A DNA stretch of 64,000 bases from Leptospira licerasiae serovar Varillal str. VAR 010. GTDB taxonomy: Bacteria; Spirochaetota; Leptospiria; Leptospirales; Leptospiraceae. Below the pieces are notes generated by a model that saw only the letters and a list, made by a program, of their open reading frames with translations, did not search any database and was not told the DNA's origin. The stretch lies in NCBI RefSeq assembly GCF_000244755.1, contig NZ_AHOO02000013.1:310001-374000 (forward strand), read 5' to 3'. A program made the position numbers and the translations under genes. This document shows, in pieces, positions 1 to 8,401 of this stretch (within the stretch, counting starts at the first letter, position 1; every line of letters begins with the position of its first letter).

Positions 1-150
1 AGTTATACGCACGGTCGCGGGATCATGATGACCCGGAAAGTTTTCGACGTAGTAAAATTTAACGAAAAAGGGAATAAGGTCCTTTTAATTAAATATCTCC
101 AAAAGCCTCTTAAATACAAAAGAGAACCGAGTTCTTTAGATATTGATTAA
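1..150 (+). CDS. C-terminal end of RsbW/SpoIIAB-like ATP-binding anti-sigma kinase (5' truncated by window)
   Basis: The reading frame is open from the first base and stops with TAA at 148-150, giving the last 49 residues of a protein. The visible motif GRGIMMTRKVFD, followed by a V-x-F-N-x-x-G-N-x-V-x-L-x-K strand, is typical of the end of the HATPase_c_2 fold of RsbW-type serine kinases. Those proteins bind ATP and control anti-anti-sigma factors or related stress signalling. The N-terminal part, including the N box, lies outside the window, so a stand-alone anti-sigma kinase cannot be told from the C-terminal domain of a longer regulator. A charged tail of about 15 residues follows the domain. 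Confidence 0.6.
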   Translation, partial: SYTHGRGIMMTRKVFDVVKFNEKGNKVLLIKYLQKPLKYKREPSSLDID

Positions 151-218
151 TATTTCCTAACTTGGAAAATTGAGACTCGATTTTACGGTTGATCTGATCT
201 TAGATCCGGTTAGATCAT

Positions 219-236
219 TGCTTCGGCTCGGAAGCA
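219..236. terminator. Short hairpin upstream of the START-domain gene
   Basis: TGCTTC (219-224) pairs perfectly with GAAGCA (231-236) around a six-base loop, followed by TTTCT. It lies between the truncated kinase gene and the ATG at 262. It could be a weak terminator for the upstream gene or a leader structure for the next one. The stem is only six base pairs. Confidence 0.3.
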
Positions 237-261
237 TTTCTCGTGAGGTTAAAATATTCCT

Positions 262-900
262 ATGAAACATATTTATATGATCGTTTTTCTTTTAATTCCA
301 ATGCGGATATTTTCTTGGGATTTGGAGAAGGAGAAAAACGGGATCACTATTCATACAAGAGCTGTAGAAGGTTCGGAGTTAAAAGAGTTCCGTGGAAAAA
401 CAAAACTTAAAACGGATCTAAATACCGTGATCTCTTTAATGGAGGATAATCCGAACTATGTGACTTGGTTTAAAAATTGTAAACATGCGGAAGCGGTTAA
501 AGTTTTAAATACAAGAGAAAAGTATATTTATATCCAAAATGGAGCACCTTGGCCGGTGGATGATAGGGACTTCGTTATCCATACTACTTTTAGCCAGGAT
601 AAAACCACAGGAGCAGTAACCTACACAATTCGACCTGTCGCGAATATAGTCGCGGAGAAAAAAGGACTCGTAAGAGGAACGCTTAAAGGTTTTTGGAAGT
701 TTGTGCCAGTTGGGGACGAGATAGAGGTTACCTACCAAATACTGAGCGACCCTGGGGGAAGTATCCCTAGCTCCATTGCAAATTTTGTGGTAGTGGACAT
801 TCCATATGAAACATTAAGGAAAATGAAAGAGAAGGTGACGGAGTCCAAATATATCAATTCTCCCAAACACCCGGATCTATTTATTCCAGTGCCTAAATGA
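262..900 (+). CDS. Exported START-domain (lipid-binding-like) protein
   Basis: This 212-residue protein begins with a hydrophobic stretch (about residues 4-18, MIVFLLIPMRIFS) that looks like a signal peptide, so export is likely. The rest matches the START/Bet v1-like helix-grip fold. It has the typical W-D-L-x-K-E-x-x-G-I-x-I-H-T-R opening, a central N-G-A-P-W-P-V-D-D-R-D-F segment, and a closing P-x-x-x-A-N-F-V-x-x-x-x-P region before a C-terminal helix. START domains bind hydrophobic ligands such as lipids, and bacterial members are mostly uncharacterised. The gene is followed closely by a convergent outer-membrane-protein candidate. The ligand cannot be inferred from sequence. Confidence 0.8.
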   Translation: MKHIYMIVFLLIPMRIFSWDLEKEKNGITIHTRAVEGSELKEFRGKTKLKTDLNTVISLMEDNPNYVTWFKNCKHAEAVKVLNTREKYIYIQNGAPWPVDDRDFVIHTTFSQDKTTGAVTYTIRPVANIVAEKKGLVRGTLKGFWKFVPVGDEIEVTYQILSDPGGSIPSSIANFVVVDIPYETLRKMKEKVTESKYINSPKHPDLFIPVPK

Positions 901-911
901 GTATTAGAATT

Positions 912-1847
912 CTATAATTTATAATTTACGCCGAAAAATAGTCCTCCATATGCGGACTGCATGTCCAACTTTCTGGAATATTGGTTGGAGAGTAATATAT
1001 TATCCTGGTTGGCGGATTCAGTAAGAGGAGAAAGTCTTCCGTCTTGTCTTACATAAAAGGATGCAGTATCTCCGTTAAAGGAACCGTCAAAAGAAGTGAT
1101 ATTGATCCATGCTAAATAAGTGCCGAAGCTTAAGCTCACTCTTTCATTGATTGGATGGATCAAAGAACCTTCCAATCGGAATTCTAATCCGCTTCCTCTC
1201 ATATTACCGTTTTGTTGGTAGTATTCTTTTCCGTCGGTAGCATAACCTTTTGTAACCCACAATGCTCTTGTAATTCCGAGTCCGAGCCCGGTTTCCCAAC
1301 GAAAGTATCTATTCAATCTACCTTCCTGCCAGACCATTCCTAAAATATAAAAACTTTCCATTTGGAAATTCAGATTCGTATAAAAAGGTTCGGAAGTTAG
1401 ATTGGTAAGACGAAACGGATCGAAGTATCTGTATCCACCTATCATCCCGATCTTAAAATTTTCGCTGAATCTGGTCCTGGCTAAAAATTCTCCCTGAATA
1501 CTTCCTCTTGTATTTTCCTGCTTTGTTTGGCTGGCCACGAGTGGATTGAGGTTGGAACTAAAACCGTTTAAATTCTGATCGAATCTGTTGGGTCCTCTCA
1601 TTCCGAAACCAAATCTGGCTCCAAATTCCCAAGTATCCTGAGTTTCAGAAGCCCTGTTTTCAGGCATTTCCTTCAGTTTGGGCGTGGTTGTAACACTTTC
1701 TTCTGCGCCCAAGGAAATCATTCCGAATAAGATCCCGGTCAGGAGGATAGAAATGAAACTTGCTCTTCTCCTTTTGGGCCCCGACGGCTTTTTAAAAAGG
1801 AGTGGTTTTGGGACTGGATGCGTGAAAACTGTGTAGGAGCCCGGCAT
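912..1847 (-). CDS. Putative outer membrane beta-barrel protein
   Basis: The frame codes for up to 311 residues. A basic run (GPKRRR) followed by a hydrophobic core ([20 protein letters not shown]) forms a signal peptide ending near Ala-Glu-Glu. The 30-residue stretch before it is unusually long for an n-region, yet no other ATG, GTG or TTG lies closer, so the start is uncertain. The mature part alternates polar and aromatic residues (repeated F-x-x-x-x-[14 protein letters not shown] patterns) as in beta strands, and it ends in N-Y-K-L. These traits suggest a small outer-membrane barrel or OmpA-like protein, but I do not recognise a named family. It is divergent from the transporter-decarboxylase fusion. 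Confidence 0.6.
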   Translation of the reverse strand: MPGSYTVFTHPVPKPLLFKKPSGPKRRRASFISILLTGILFGMISLGAEESVTTTPKLKEMPENRASETQDTWEFGARFGFGMRGPNRFDQNLNGFSSNLNPLVASQTKQENTRGSIQGEFLARTRFSENFKIGMIGGYRYFDPFRLTNLTSEPFYTNLNFQMESFYILGMVWQEGRLNRYFRWETGLGLGITRALWVTKGYATDGKEYYQQNGNMRGSGLEFRLEGSLIHPINERVSLSFGTYLAWINITSFDGSFNGDTASFYVRQDGRLSPLTESANQDNILLSNQYSRKLDMQSAYGGLFFGVNYKL

Positions 1848-1910
1848 GCTAGCAGAATTTTCCGGGCCAAGAATTGTAAAAGCCTTTATTTTAAGGAAAG
1901 ATTGATTGGG

Positions 1911-4133
1911 ATGCTGACTACTAAACTATTTCCGTTCTTGGATTTGGATCTTCTAAAACCTTATTTTTACTTTTTAGTTTTTATAGGGATATACCTTACC
2001 TTTCGTTTGAAGTTTCCACAGGTCCGATTCCTATTTTTAGCGATTAAAATTTTTTCCGGGAACATGGACTACAAAGGTTCCCGAGGACGTTTGGTACATT
2101 CTCAAGCATTCTATGCGGGAACAGGTTCCTCTTTACTTCCCGGAGCAGTGCTCGGTTCCGCGCTTGCATTGGTATTAGCGGGTCCGGGGGTTTTAGTTTG
2201 GATTTGGCTCTCTAGTTTTCTGATCATGCCGCTTCGTTTTGTTTCCTCTACACTAGCGATCAGATTCAGGATCAAATTGGAAAGTGGGAGATATCTTTCC
2301 GGTCCGATGTATTTTATAGAAAAGGCGCTTAGAGCAAGATGGCTTGCTATCGCTTTTTCTTTGGCTTGTTTATTGACTGTACTTTCTATGGGAAGTGCTA
2401 TCCCCGTTTTAGGCGCTTCTTTCTTAGCGCAGAATGGACTGGATATCCAAGGGATGACAGTTCCATTTTTGATCTCCATCATAGTCGTATTCGTAGTGTT
2501 AGGCGGGATCAGAAGGATCGGAAAAGTTTCTTCTTATATCGCTCCTATAGGTCTAATCCTATTTTTCTTAAGTTATGTTCTATTGTTTAGGGATCATTTA
2601 GGGAATTTTTACGTATTCTTAGAATCCGTATTTAAAGAAGCTATGCAACCTTTCTCCTTACTACTTGGGGGAGGATTCTCTCTCGCAAGGATTTTCAGCA
2701 CTGGAACCGGAATGTTCTTCTTGTCCACTGAAACAGGGATCGGAAAGAGTGCGGGAGTTGCAGGAGTGGTCCGTACCGATTCAGCCGCAAAACAAGGGAT
2801 CGTGAGTATGCTTGCCACATTTTTCGAAGGATTTGTGGTCTCCACTCTTGTGATTTACGCGTTATTCTCCTTTGGAGTAAAGGATGTTGAGTCTGTTAGG
2901 AATTTCTTATTCGTACTAATAAACGGACCTACCGATCCAGCAAGACTTGCTTTGATCGTTTCTTTCTTATTATTCTCTATCGTTGCGATCTCCGGATGGT
3001 TCTATACAGGAGAACAAAACGCTAGATATATTTTCGGAGAAAAATTCGCAAACGCGTATCGGATTTTATTCGTAGTTTCTTTGCTCGGTTCCGCATACGC
3101 TTACGTTCAATATGGAGAAGAGTTTCTATTACAGGTATTCGGTATCGGTTATGGACTTGCTCTAATCACCGCGGTCCCAGTTTTAATCAGTTTGGTCCTT
3201 TTAGCTAAGGTGGCACAGGGAGAACTAAGAAAATTCCTGGAAGGTGGGGCGCATTACGAAATCTTTAAGGACTTCTATCTACTTCTTCTTTCTATCCTAC
3301 CTAAAAACTTGGTTTCTTTGTTATTCGGGATTTTGGCTTCTTTGAGACTGCCTAGGTTTATCATGATCCCGATCTTAAAGGCGTTTGCGAAGGCCTATAA
3401 GATCAATTTGAACGAGGCGGAGTTAGAAATCCAAGAATATAATTCTTTGAACCAGTTTTTCACCAGAGCGTTAAAAGCAGGCGCAAGGATCATAGATTCC
3501 GCGGAGAATGCGCTTGTTTCTCCGGTTGACGCAAGGATCACAGGTTTCGGAGATATTAACGATCAGGTGATCCTCCAAGCAAAAGGTGTGGATTATAACC
3601 TAAAGGAATTGATAGGAGGAGATAAGTATCTTTCCAAATTTCAGAACGGAAAATATATCACATTCTATCTTTCTCCTCAGGACTATCATAGGATACATTC
3701 TCCCGCGTATGGAAGAATATTAGGATATTATTATGAACCTGGAAAACTTTTCCCTGTAAACGAATTGGCTGTTTTTGGGATTAGAGGACTTTTCCCTAAA
3801 AACGAAAGATTGATCACGTTCTTGCAGACAGAATATGGACTTGTCGCTGTGATTAAAGTGGGGGCTTCCAATGTAGGTCGTATCCGTGTGACTTACGATA
3901 AAAAGATCATCACAAATACTTTGATCAGAACCACCAAAGAAGAAGATTATAAAGACGTTTCCATTATGATCGAGAAAGGTGCGGAATTGGGCAGATTTGA
4001 AATGGGTTCCACGGTTATCTTGATACTGGAAAGAGATACCTTCGATTTTGCGGACCTTCCTCTAAATGAAAAGGTTACTTACGGAACTACGATCGGGACT
4101 TTCAGAAAACAGGTCTTAAAACTTCCTAGATAA
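1911..4133 (+). CDS. Fusion of AGCS (alanine/sodium symporter-like) transporter and phosphatidylserine decarboxylase
   Basis: I place the start at ATG 1911, giving 740 residues; a longer frame reaches 1818 but overlaps the divergent gene. Residues 1 to about 440 form a polytopic membrane domain related to AGCS symporters, seen in [13 protein letters not shown] and [12 protein letters not shown]. The usual A-T-V-G-T-G-N-I signature is altered to A-G-T-G-S-S-L, so transport activity is uncertain. Residues about 460-740 are a phosphatidylserine decarboxylase: [16 protein letters not shown] (Asp540), DYHRIHSP (His593, His596) and the self-cleavage motif M-G-S-T (Ser700, pyruvoyl precursor). PSD makes phosphatidylethanolamine from phosphatidylserine at the inner membrane. 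After cleavage the alpha chain would be about 41 residues, and the beta chain would stay joined to the transporter. Two small genes follow without a gap. Confidence 0.88.
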   Translation: MLTTKLFPFLDLDLLKPYFYFLVFIGIYLTFRLKFPQVRFLFLAIKIFSGNMDYKGSRGRLVHSQAFYAGTGSSLLPGAVLGSALALVLAGPGVLVWIWLSSFLIMPLRFVSSTLAIRFRIKLESGRYLSGPMYFIEKALRARWLAIAFSLACLLTVLSMGSAIPVLGASFLAQNGLDIQGMTVPFLISIIVVFVVLGGIRRIGKVSSYIAPIGLILFFLSYVLLFRDHLGNFYVFLESVFKEAMQPFSLLLGGGFSLARIFSTGTGMFFLSTETGIGKSAGVAGVVRTDSAAKQGIVSMLATFFEGFVVSTLVIYALFSFGVKDVESVRNFLFVLINGPTDPARLALIVSFLLFSIVAISGWFYTGEQNARYIFGEKFANAYRILFVVSLLGSAYAYVQYGEEFLLQVFGIGYGLALITAVPVLISLVLLAKVAQGELRKFLEGGAHYEIFKDFYLLLLSILPKNLVSLLFGILASLRLPRFIMIPILKAFAKAYKINLNEAELEIQEYNSLNQFFTRALKAGARIIDSAENALVSPVDARITGFGDINDQVILQAKGVDYNLKELIGGDKYLSKFQNGKYITFYLSPQDYHRIHSPAYGRILGYYYEPGKLFPVNELAVFGIRGLFPKNERLITFLQTEYGLVAVIKVGASNVGRIRVTYDKKIITNTLIRTTKEEDYKDVSIMIEKGAELGRFEMGSTVILILERDTFDFADLPLNEKVTYGTTIGTFRKQVLKLPR

Positions 4134-4136
4134 AAT

Positions 4137-4466
4137 ATGAGCCTTAGTTTAAAAGCGACTACGCCAGAAACCATAGAATTCGATGAGAATATTCTAAAAA
4201 TAGAATGGAAAGACGGAGTGATCTCCGAATTTCCGCTATTGGAGCTCAGAAAAAGATGTCCCTGCGTTGTTTGCAAGGGTGGCCACGGGGGAAAAGTAGG
4301 AGCTACGACCGGCGGGATCAAGGACGCTAAATTATTGTCTTTTTCCAAGGTGGGAAGATACGCAATCAATTTGGTCTGGGGGGATTATCATAATACAGGT
4401 ATTTATAGTTTCGATTCTCTCAGACTATATTGGCAAGGTGAACCAGGGGATCTTGGGATCCCATGA
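4137..4466 (+). CDS. DUF971 (gamma-butyrobetaine hydroxylase-like N-terminal domain) protein
   Basis: This 109-residue protein is a stand-alone DUF971 domain. The core contains the opening I-x-W-K-D-G-x-x-S-x-F-P-L-x-x-L-R, then the cysteine motif R-C-P-C-V-V-C-K-G, and the closing Y-A-I-N-L-V-W-G-D-Y-H-N-T-G-I-Y-S-F. In the family this domain occurs alone in bacteria, often near iron-sulfur cluster genes, and at the N-terminus of eukaryotic dioxygenases, where it binds zinc. The start lies three bases after the fusion gene and the stop overlaps the next ATG (ATGA), so the three genes are probably one transcript. Its molecular role here is unknown. Confidence 0.85.
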   Translation: MSLSLKATTPETIEFDENILKIEWKDGVISEFPLLELRKRCPCVVCKGGHGGKVGATTGGIKDAKLLSFSKVGRYAINLVWGDYHNTGIYSFDSLRLYWQGEPGDLGIP

Positions 4467-4954
4467 ATCGTATACTTTTCGTGTTTCTGATATTTTCGGT
4501 ATTTTCGTCTCTTTCTCCGGAAAAGAAGAAGGAGCCGAATTCTCCTCTCAATCTGACCATACCATTCGATTGGTTTCCTATGGAACCGTTTGCAGGTGGG
4601 ATTTTTGCTGCAAAAGATTATAATGAATCTGCAAGTGTTTTGATCACTCGAAGAGAATTAACGGAACCGATAGACCAAGGCGCCTTAAATCGTGATTTCC
4701 AGATAGGGGTCATAGATTCTATCAAAAAGGGAAACGGCAGGATCATCGAATTCGGAGAATTAGAAGTAGCGAGCCGTCCAGCATTCAGTGTGCATTATAA
4801 AGATAAAGGAAGTAATCTTCACATTCTCCATATCACCTTATTTAAAGAAAATGTAATGTATGGAATTATGTTCTTTTGTTTAGGAGAAGATCCAGGCCAA
4901 AGATATGACGTCCAAAAAATGGTGAAAAAAGCCTACTTTAGGATAGACGCCTAG
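4463..4954 (+). CDS. Exported protein of unknown function
   Basis: This 163-residue protein starts inside the stop of the DUF971 gene (ATGA overlap), so it is translationally coupled. Residues 1-18 (MNRILFVFLIFSVFSSLS) form a signal peptide with a single basic residue and no lipobox cysteine, which points to the periplasm. The mature part is a compact mixed alpha/beta domain with I-P-F-D-W-F-P-M-E-P near its start and G-R-P-type turns later. The overall shape resembles small secreted domains of about 140 residues that begin with a 'straightforward strand plus W' motif, but I do not recognise the family. The context suggests an envelope role. Confidence 0.7.
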   Translation: MNRILFVFLIFSVFSSLSPEKKKEPNSPLNLTIPFDWFPMEPFAGGIFAAKDYNESASVLITRRELTEPIDQGALNRDFQIGVIDSIKKGNGRIIEFGELEVASRPAFSVHYKDKGSNLHILHITLFKENVMYGIMFFCLGEDPGQRYDVQKMVKKAYFRIDA

Positions 4955-4986
4955 ATAATTGGCTTAGATCGTTTCTCAATCTTTGA

Positions 4987-6504
4987 TCAAACGCTGTGCA
5001 AGAACATCTTATAGGCCGGGTTATCCGTCTCTTCTTCGTATGGATAGCCTAAACTTTTGAGTCTTTCTCTAAAACCTTCTCTATCGGAAGAAGGAACCTG
5101 GAATCCGACTAATACTCTTCCGTAATCCGCTCCATGATTTCTATAATGGAATAATGTAATGTTCCAATCGGTTCCGACCGATTCTAAGAATTTCAATAAG
5201 GCTCCGGGACGTTCCGGGAATTCGCATCTTAAGATGATCTCGTCTTTGAGTTCGGAAACTCTTCCGCCAACCATATATCGGATATGGATCTTAGCGGTTT
5301 CGTTCGCGCTTATATCCAAAACCTCGTAGCCTAAGGATTCTAACTCGGAGATTACCTTTTCTTTTTCGGAATGGGCGCCTTTTAATTTTAAACCGACGAA
5401 TACATGTGCTTGTTTGTCCGTCGCATATCTATAATTGAATTCGGTGATGATCTTATTCCCTAAAGTCTGAACAAATTTCAGATAACTTCCCGGTTTTTCC
5501 GGAATGGTAACCCCGAGTAAAATTTCTCTTGATTCTCCGATCTCAGCTCTTTCCGCCACATGTCTAAGCCTATCAAAATTCATATTAGCGCCGCTATTGA
5601 TCGCTATGAGCGCTCCTGATCGATTCGGATTTTTGTTTACGTAAGATTTTAATCCTGCGAGGGACAATGCACCTGCGGGTTCCGCGATCACTCTCATGTC
5701 TTCGAATATATCCTTAACTGCGGCGCAGATCTCGTCCGTGTTAGATACTATTACGTCGTCCAGAAGTTCTTTACAAACTTTGAATGTTTCCGCTCCCGCT
5801 TGCCTAACTGCAACTCCGTCCGCAAATAATCCGACTCTATCTAAAATGATCCTTTTGCCTGCGGATATTGCTTCTTTCATCGAAGCTGCATCCGAAGGTT
5901 CTACTCCGATTACTTTGATTTCAGGTCTTAAAAATTTTATATAAGAAGCAATACCTGCTGCCAAACCGCCGCCTCCGATCTGAATAAAAACCGCTTCGAT
6001 CGGATCGGCATACTGCTGTAAAATTTCCAGACCTACCGTGCCTTGCCCTGCGATCACATCCGGATCATCGTAAGGATGAATGAATCTTAGTCCATTCTCC
6101 TTTTCTAATTTTCTGGCATGAGAGTATGCATCGTCAAAGGTATCTCCATGGAGAACGATCTCTGCTCCGAAATATTGGACCGCTTCTATTTTGATGGATG
6201 GGGTAGTGACGGGCATGACGATGATCGCTTTTATCCCTAATTTTTGGGCGGAGAGTGCAACTCCTTGAGCATGATTCCCAGCGGAGGCACAAATCACTCC
6301 TGATCTTTTTTCGTCGGGAGAAAGTCTGGAGATTAGATTATATGCTCCTCTGATCTTAAAGGAGAAGATAGGTTGTAGATCCTCCCTTTTTAAAAGAACC
6401 GAAGAATTTAATCTTTGGCTCATTCGGATCATCGGGTCCAAGGGGGTATGGACCGCTACGTCGTACACTCTTGCGTCTAAAATTTTGCGGATATAATCTA
6501 TCAC
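4987..6504 (-). CDS. ilvA: Threonine ammonia-lyase, biosynthetic type with two C-terminal regulatory domains
   Basis: This 505-residue enzyme matches biosynthetic threonine deaminase in length (about 510). It converts threonine to 2-oxobutanoate with PLP, the first step of isoleucine synthesis from threonine. The PLP lysine is Lys50 in F-S-F-K-I-R-G-A-Y-N, the phosphate-binding loop is I-G-G-G-G-L (176-181), and S-A-G-N-H-A-Q-G follows at 74-81. Residues about 325-400 and 415-500 are two ACT-like domains (E-K-P-G-S-Y-L-K-F and E-R-P-G-A-L-L-K-F), the site of isoleucine feedback in this family. It stands alone on the minus strand. The other branched-chain genes, ilvB and ilvN, are 46 kb away in the same window. 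Confidence 0.93.
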   Translation of the reverse strand: MIDYIRKILDARVYDVAVHTPLDPMIRMSQRLNSSVLLKREDLQPIFSFKIRGAYNLISRLSPDEKRSGVICASAGNHAQGVALSAQKLGIKAIIVMPVTTPSIKIEAVQYFGAEIVLHGDTFDDAYSHARKLEKENGLRFIHPYDDPDVIAGQGTVGLEILQQYADPIEAVFIQIGGGGLAAGIASYIKFLRPEIKVIGVEPSDAASMKEAISAGKRIILDRVGLFADGVAVRQAGAETFKVCKELLDDVIVSNTDEICAAVKDIFEDMRVIAEPAGALSLAGLKSYVNKNPNRSGALIAINSGANMNFDRLRHVAERAEIGESREILLGVTIPEKPGSYLKFVQTLGNKIITEFNYRYATDKQAHVFVGLKLKGAHSEKEKVISELESLGYEVLDISANETAKIHIRYMVGGRVSELKDEIILRCEFPERPGALLKFLESVGTDWNITLFHYRNHGADYGRVLVGFQVPSSDREGFRERLKSLGYPYEEETDNPAYKMFLHSV

Positions 6505-6553
6505 GAAAGGTAATCCCTAAGAGCAAAAACCGCTCTTAAGGATAGAATTTAAC

Positions 6554-6988
6554 CTACTCGGATTTACTTCCAAAGATTTTTTGATCTAAAGAGAATCTTC
6601 CTGCGCCTACCGTTAGAAATACCAGAGAGATGGTAAAAAACACTCCTGCCAATTCGTACGATCTACCGCCCGTCAGATTGATAAAAGAATCCCCCAAGAT
6701 CACCGAATGAAAGTATGCAGCCACGATCATGGTACAAACGATACCGAAGGAAGCAAGCCTTGTCAAAAGTCCAATCACCCAAGCTATCCCTCCGCCGAAT
6801 TCGGAAAGAGCGGCTAAAAATTGGAAAACAGCAGGCACAGAGGAATCTGGTCCCATCCAATGAAGAGGATCTTGTATTTTTCCCCAACCATGTAGTATAA
6901 ATGCGTAACCGCAGACCGCTCTTGCCACTAAGATTGCGATATCCGCTTTGATATTTAGGGTTTCGTTCTTAAATATGTCCAAATTCAT
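6554..6988 (-). CDS. DoxX-family membrane protein
   Basis: This 144-residue protein has four predicted membrane helices (about residues 18-38, 56-76, 82-103, 113-133). It carries the DoxX-family pattern G-Y-A-F-I-L-H-G-W-G-K-I near the first helix and E-F-G-G-G-I-A-W-V-I-G-L-L-T-R-L-A before the third. DoxX proteins are small integral membrane proteins tied in some bacteria to redox stress and thiol metabolism; most are uncharacterised. It is the last gene of the ArsR-controlled minus-strand cassette, though about 390 bases of possible gene remnant separate it from the SRPBCC gene upstream, so co-transcription is likely but not certain. Confidence 0.85.
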   Translation of the reverse strand: MNLDIFKNETLNIKADIAILVARAVCGYAFILHGWGKIQDPLHWMGPDSSVPAVFQFLAALSEFGGGIAWVIGLLTRLASFGIVCTMIVAAYFHSVILGDSFINLTGGRSYELAGVFFTISLVFLTVGAGRFSLDQKIFGSKSE

Positions 6989-7025
6989 CCAATAGTTTCC
7001 TTTAAATTTTAATAATATTCTAATA

Positions 7026-7245
7026 TCAAGATCCTTGGATCTTACGGAGAAGTTCCGCTAATCTTTCCAAGGCTTCCTCCCAAAATCGGCTTATCTCCTG
7101 TTTTTCCTCGGGAACGGAAAATAGGGCCGTAAAAAAGATCCTTTTTTTATGAAAAATGTCGTTCTGAGCTTTTTTGGTGTGAATCTTCTCCTTATTGGGA
7201 GGAGATTTATGAAAATAGTGGGAGTACCCTCCCACTTTTGAGTCC
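7026..7245 (-). pseudogene. Possible remnant: short frame with an ArsR-like or AHSA1-like C-terminal helix
   Basis: The 355-base stretch between the SRPBCC stop (7378) and DoxX (6988) holds no convincing full gene. A minus-strand frame from ATG 7245 (preceded by GGAG) codes for about 72 residues. The first 40 are low-complexity and lysine-rich, but the tail R-F-W-E-E-A-L-E-R-L-A-E-L-L-R-K-I-Q closely resembles the end of the ArsR protein at 10031 (H-F-W-E-E-S-L-D-R-L-D-A-Y-L-Q-Q-L-Q). AHSA1 proteins end similarly. I read it as the leftover 3' end of a lost gene of the cassette. It could also be a small expressed protein. Confidence 0.35.
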
Positions 7246-7377
7246 ATCTTTAAGCTCCGGCTCTTTTCCTTTTTTGGAAAGGAAAGATGATGATCCAAAA
7301 ACTCAGTATTTGCAACGGATTTACTTTCATATTCTGTTTCCTTAATGTTTATTTTTTGTGTTTCCCATCCGGGGAAA

Positions 7378-7848
7378 TTAAGCAAAAATTGCAGTAAGTT
7401 TATCGAGGGTTTGGGTCCAACCTTCTTCCATACCTTCCACTGCAGGATAAAGTTCCGGATCCACTTTGATCGGAAGTGCGCGCACTTGAAGTTCCGTTTG
7501 AGAACCCTTGTCCGCAAACAGAATAGTGATCTGGATTTCCGCTGCAGGTTTTTTGCCGTCCATTTCAAAAGCGATATAAGAGGAGAATACTATCTTTTCT
7601 AAAGTGACGATCTCTTTATATTTCCCGCTCATCGGATTGATCCCGCCTTCCGGATCTTTCATATGGATCAGGATCTCTCCGCCTGGCCGAAGATCTAATT
7701 GGCATAGAGGAGCCGTAAAACCGTGTGGACCCCACCATTGAGACACCATATTCGGATCCGTCCAAGCTTTCCAAACCAGGTCTCTCGGAGCGTTTATAGT
7801 CCTAGTCAGTATCATTTCTTTAAATTCAGGTTGTTTGATCTCGCTCAC
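7378..7848 (-). CDS. SRPBCC (AHSA1-like) protein, copy 1
   Basis: This 156-residue protein is an AHSA1/START-like domain from end to end. The diagnostic opening is present (I-N-A-P-R-D-L-V-W-K-A-W-T-D-P), as is the W-W-G-P-H-G-F-T loop, a D-L-R-P-G-G motif, and a C-terminal helix with E-G-W-T-Q-T-L-D-K-L. Such proteins fold as a helix-grip cavity and are often encoded beside ArsR-type regulators in cassettes for small-molecule response. It lies 67 bases downstream of a second SRPBCC gene with the same opening, so the two probably arose by duplication. The ligand is unknown. Confidence 0.88.
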   Translation of the reverse strand: MSEIKQPEFKEMILTRTINAPRDLVWKAWTDPNMVSQWWGPHGFTAPLCQLDLRPGGEILIHMKDPEGGINPMSGKYKEIVTLEKIVFSSYIAFEMDGKKPAAEIQITILFADKGSQTELQVRALPIKVDPELYPAVEGMEEGWTQTLDKLTAIFA

Positions 7849-7915
7849 AAACTTCTTCTCCTCTATTTAGAAAATTATTATATTCAAAGTTACTTCGGGA
7901 TCGATCGGAGATCTT

Positions 7916-8371
7916 TTATTTCCTTTCCAAAAAATCCTGTAGACGTCCCAAAGTTTCTCTAAGCCCATCCAATGCATATTTGACAACGTTTTTGACTTCT
8001 TCTTCGCTTGGGAAAATGGTTCTCATGGTGAGTTTAGTTTTGGGACCATCTTCTTCGAAAAGAACGATTACATGGAATTGTTTCGGATTGGCATCGTCTC
8101 CATGGTCGTAGACTAGTTTTTCAGGTTTGATCACTTCGATGAACTGGATGTGATTCGGATAATCTGTTCCATCCGGACCGTGCATTGTAAATCTCCAGAT
8201 CCCTCCCGGTTTTACGCTCATTTCGTGAATTGTATTCGTAAAACCGTTCGGTCCCCACCAGATAGCTACTTGTTTAGGGTCAGTCCAAACTTCCCAAACT
8301 AATTCTCTCGGTGCGTCTAAAGTCTTAATCCCTATGATTTCTTTTCCAACTACTGAAATTTCTGCCTTCAT
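7916..8371 (-). CDS. SRPBCC (AHSA1-like) protein, copy 2
   Basis: This 151-residue protein has the same AHSA1 architecture as its neighbour: L-D-A-P-R-E-L-V-W-E-V-W-T-D-P at about residues 17-31, W-W-G-P-N-G-F-T next, S-V-K-P-G-G-I-W-R-F in the middle and a closing amphipathic helix (A-L-D-G-L-R-E-T-L-G-R-L). The paralogues have clearly diverged outside these motifs, so the duplication is not recent. It sits 30 bases after the efflux pump gene in the minus-strand cassette, which suggests shared transcription from the arsR promoter. A role in binding the same hydrophobic compound that the pump exports is possible but is inference only. Confidence 0.88.
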   Translation of the reverse strand: MKAEISVVGKEIIGIKTLDAPRELVWEVWTDPKQVAIWWGPNGFTNTIHEMSVKPGGIWRFTMHGPDGTDYPNHIQFIEVIKPEKLVYDHGDDANPKQFHVIVLFEEDGPKTKLTMRTIFPSEEEVKNVVKYALDGLRETLGRLQDFLERK

Positions 8372-8401
8372 TCCATTTACCTTATTTATATTATTTTAAT
8401 A

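Noticed and set aside
1818..1910. 31-codon upstream extension of the transporter-decarboxylase frame.
   Set aside because: It overlaps the divergent outer-membrane-protein frame, has a cysteine- and arginine-rich composition, and ATG 1911 is a better start before the first helix.
7246..7568. Long minus-strand frame (180 codons in all, 7026-7568) extending upstream of the remnant.
   Set aside because: Most of it lies in another frame of SRPBCC copy 1 and has a basic, low-complexity composition. Only the last part (7026-7245) may be real.
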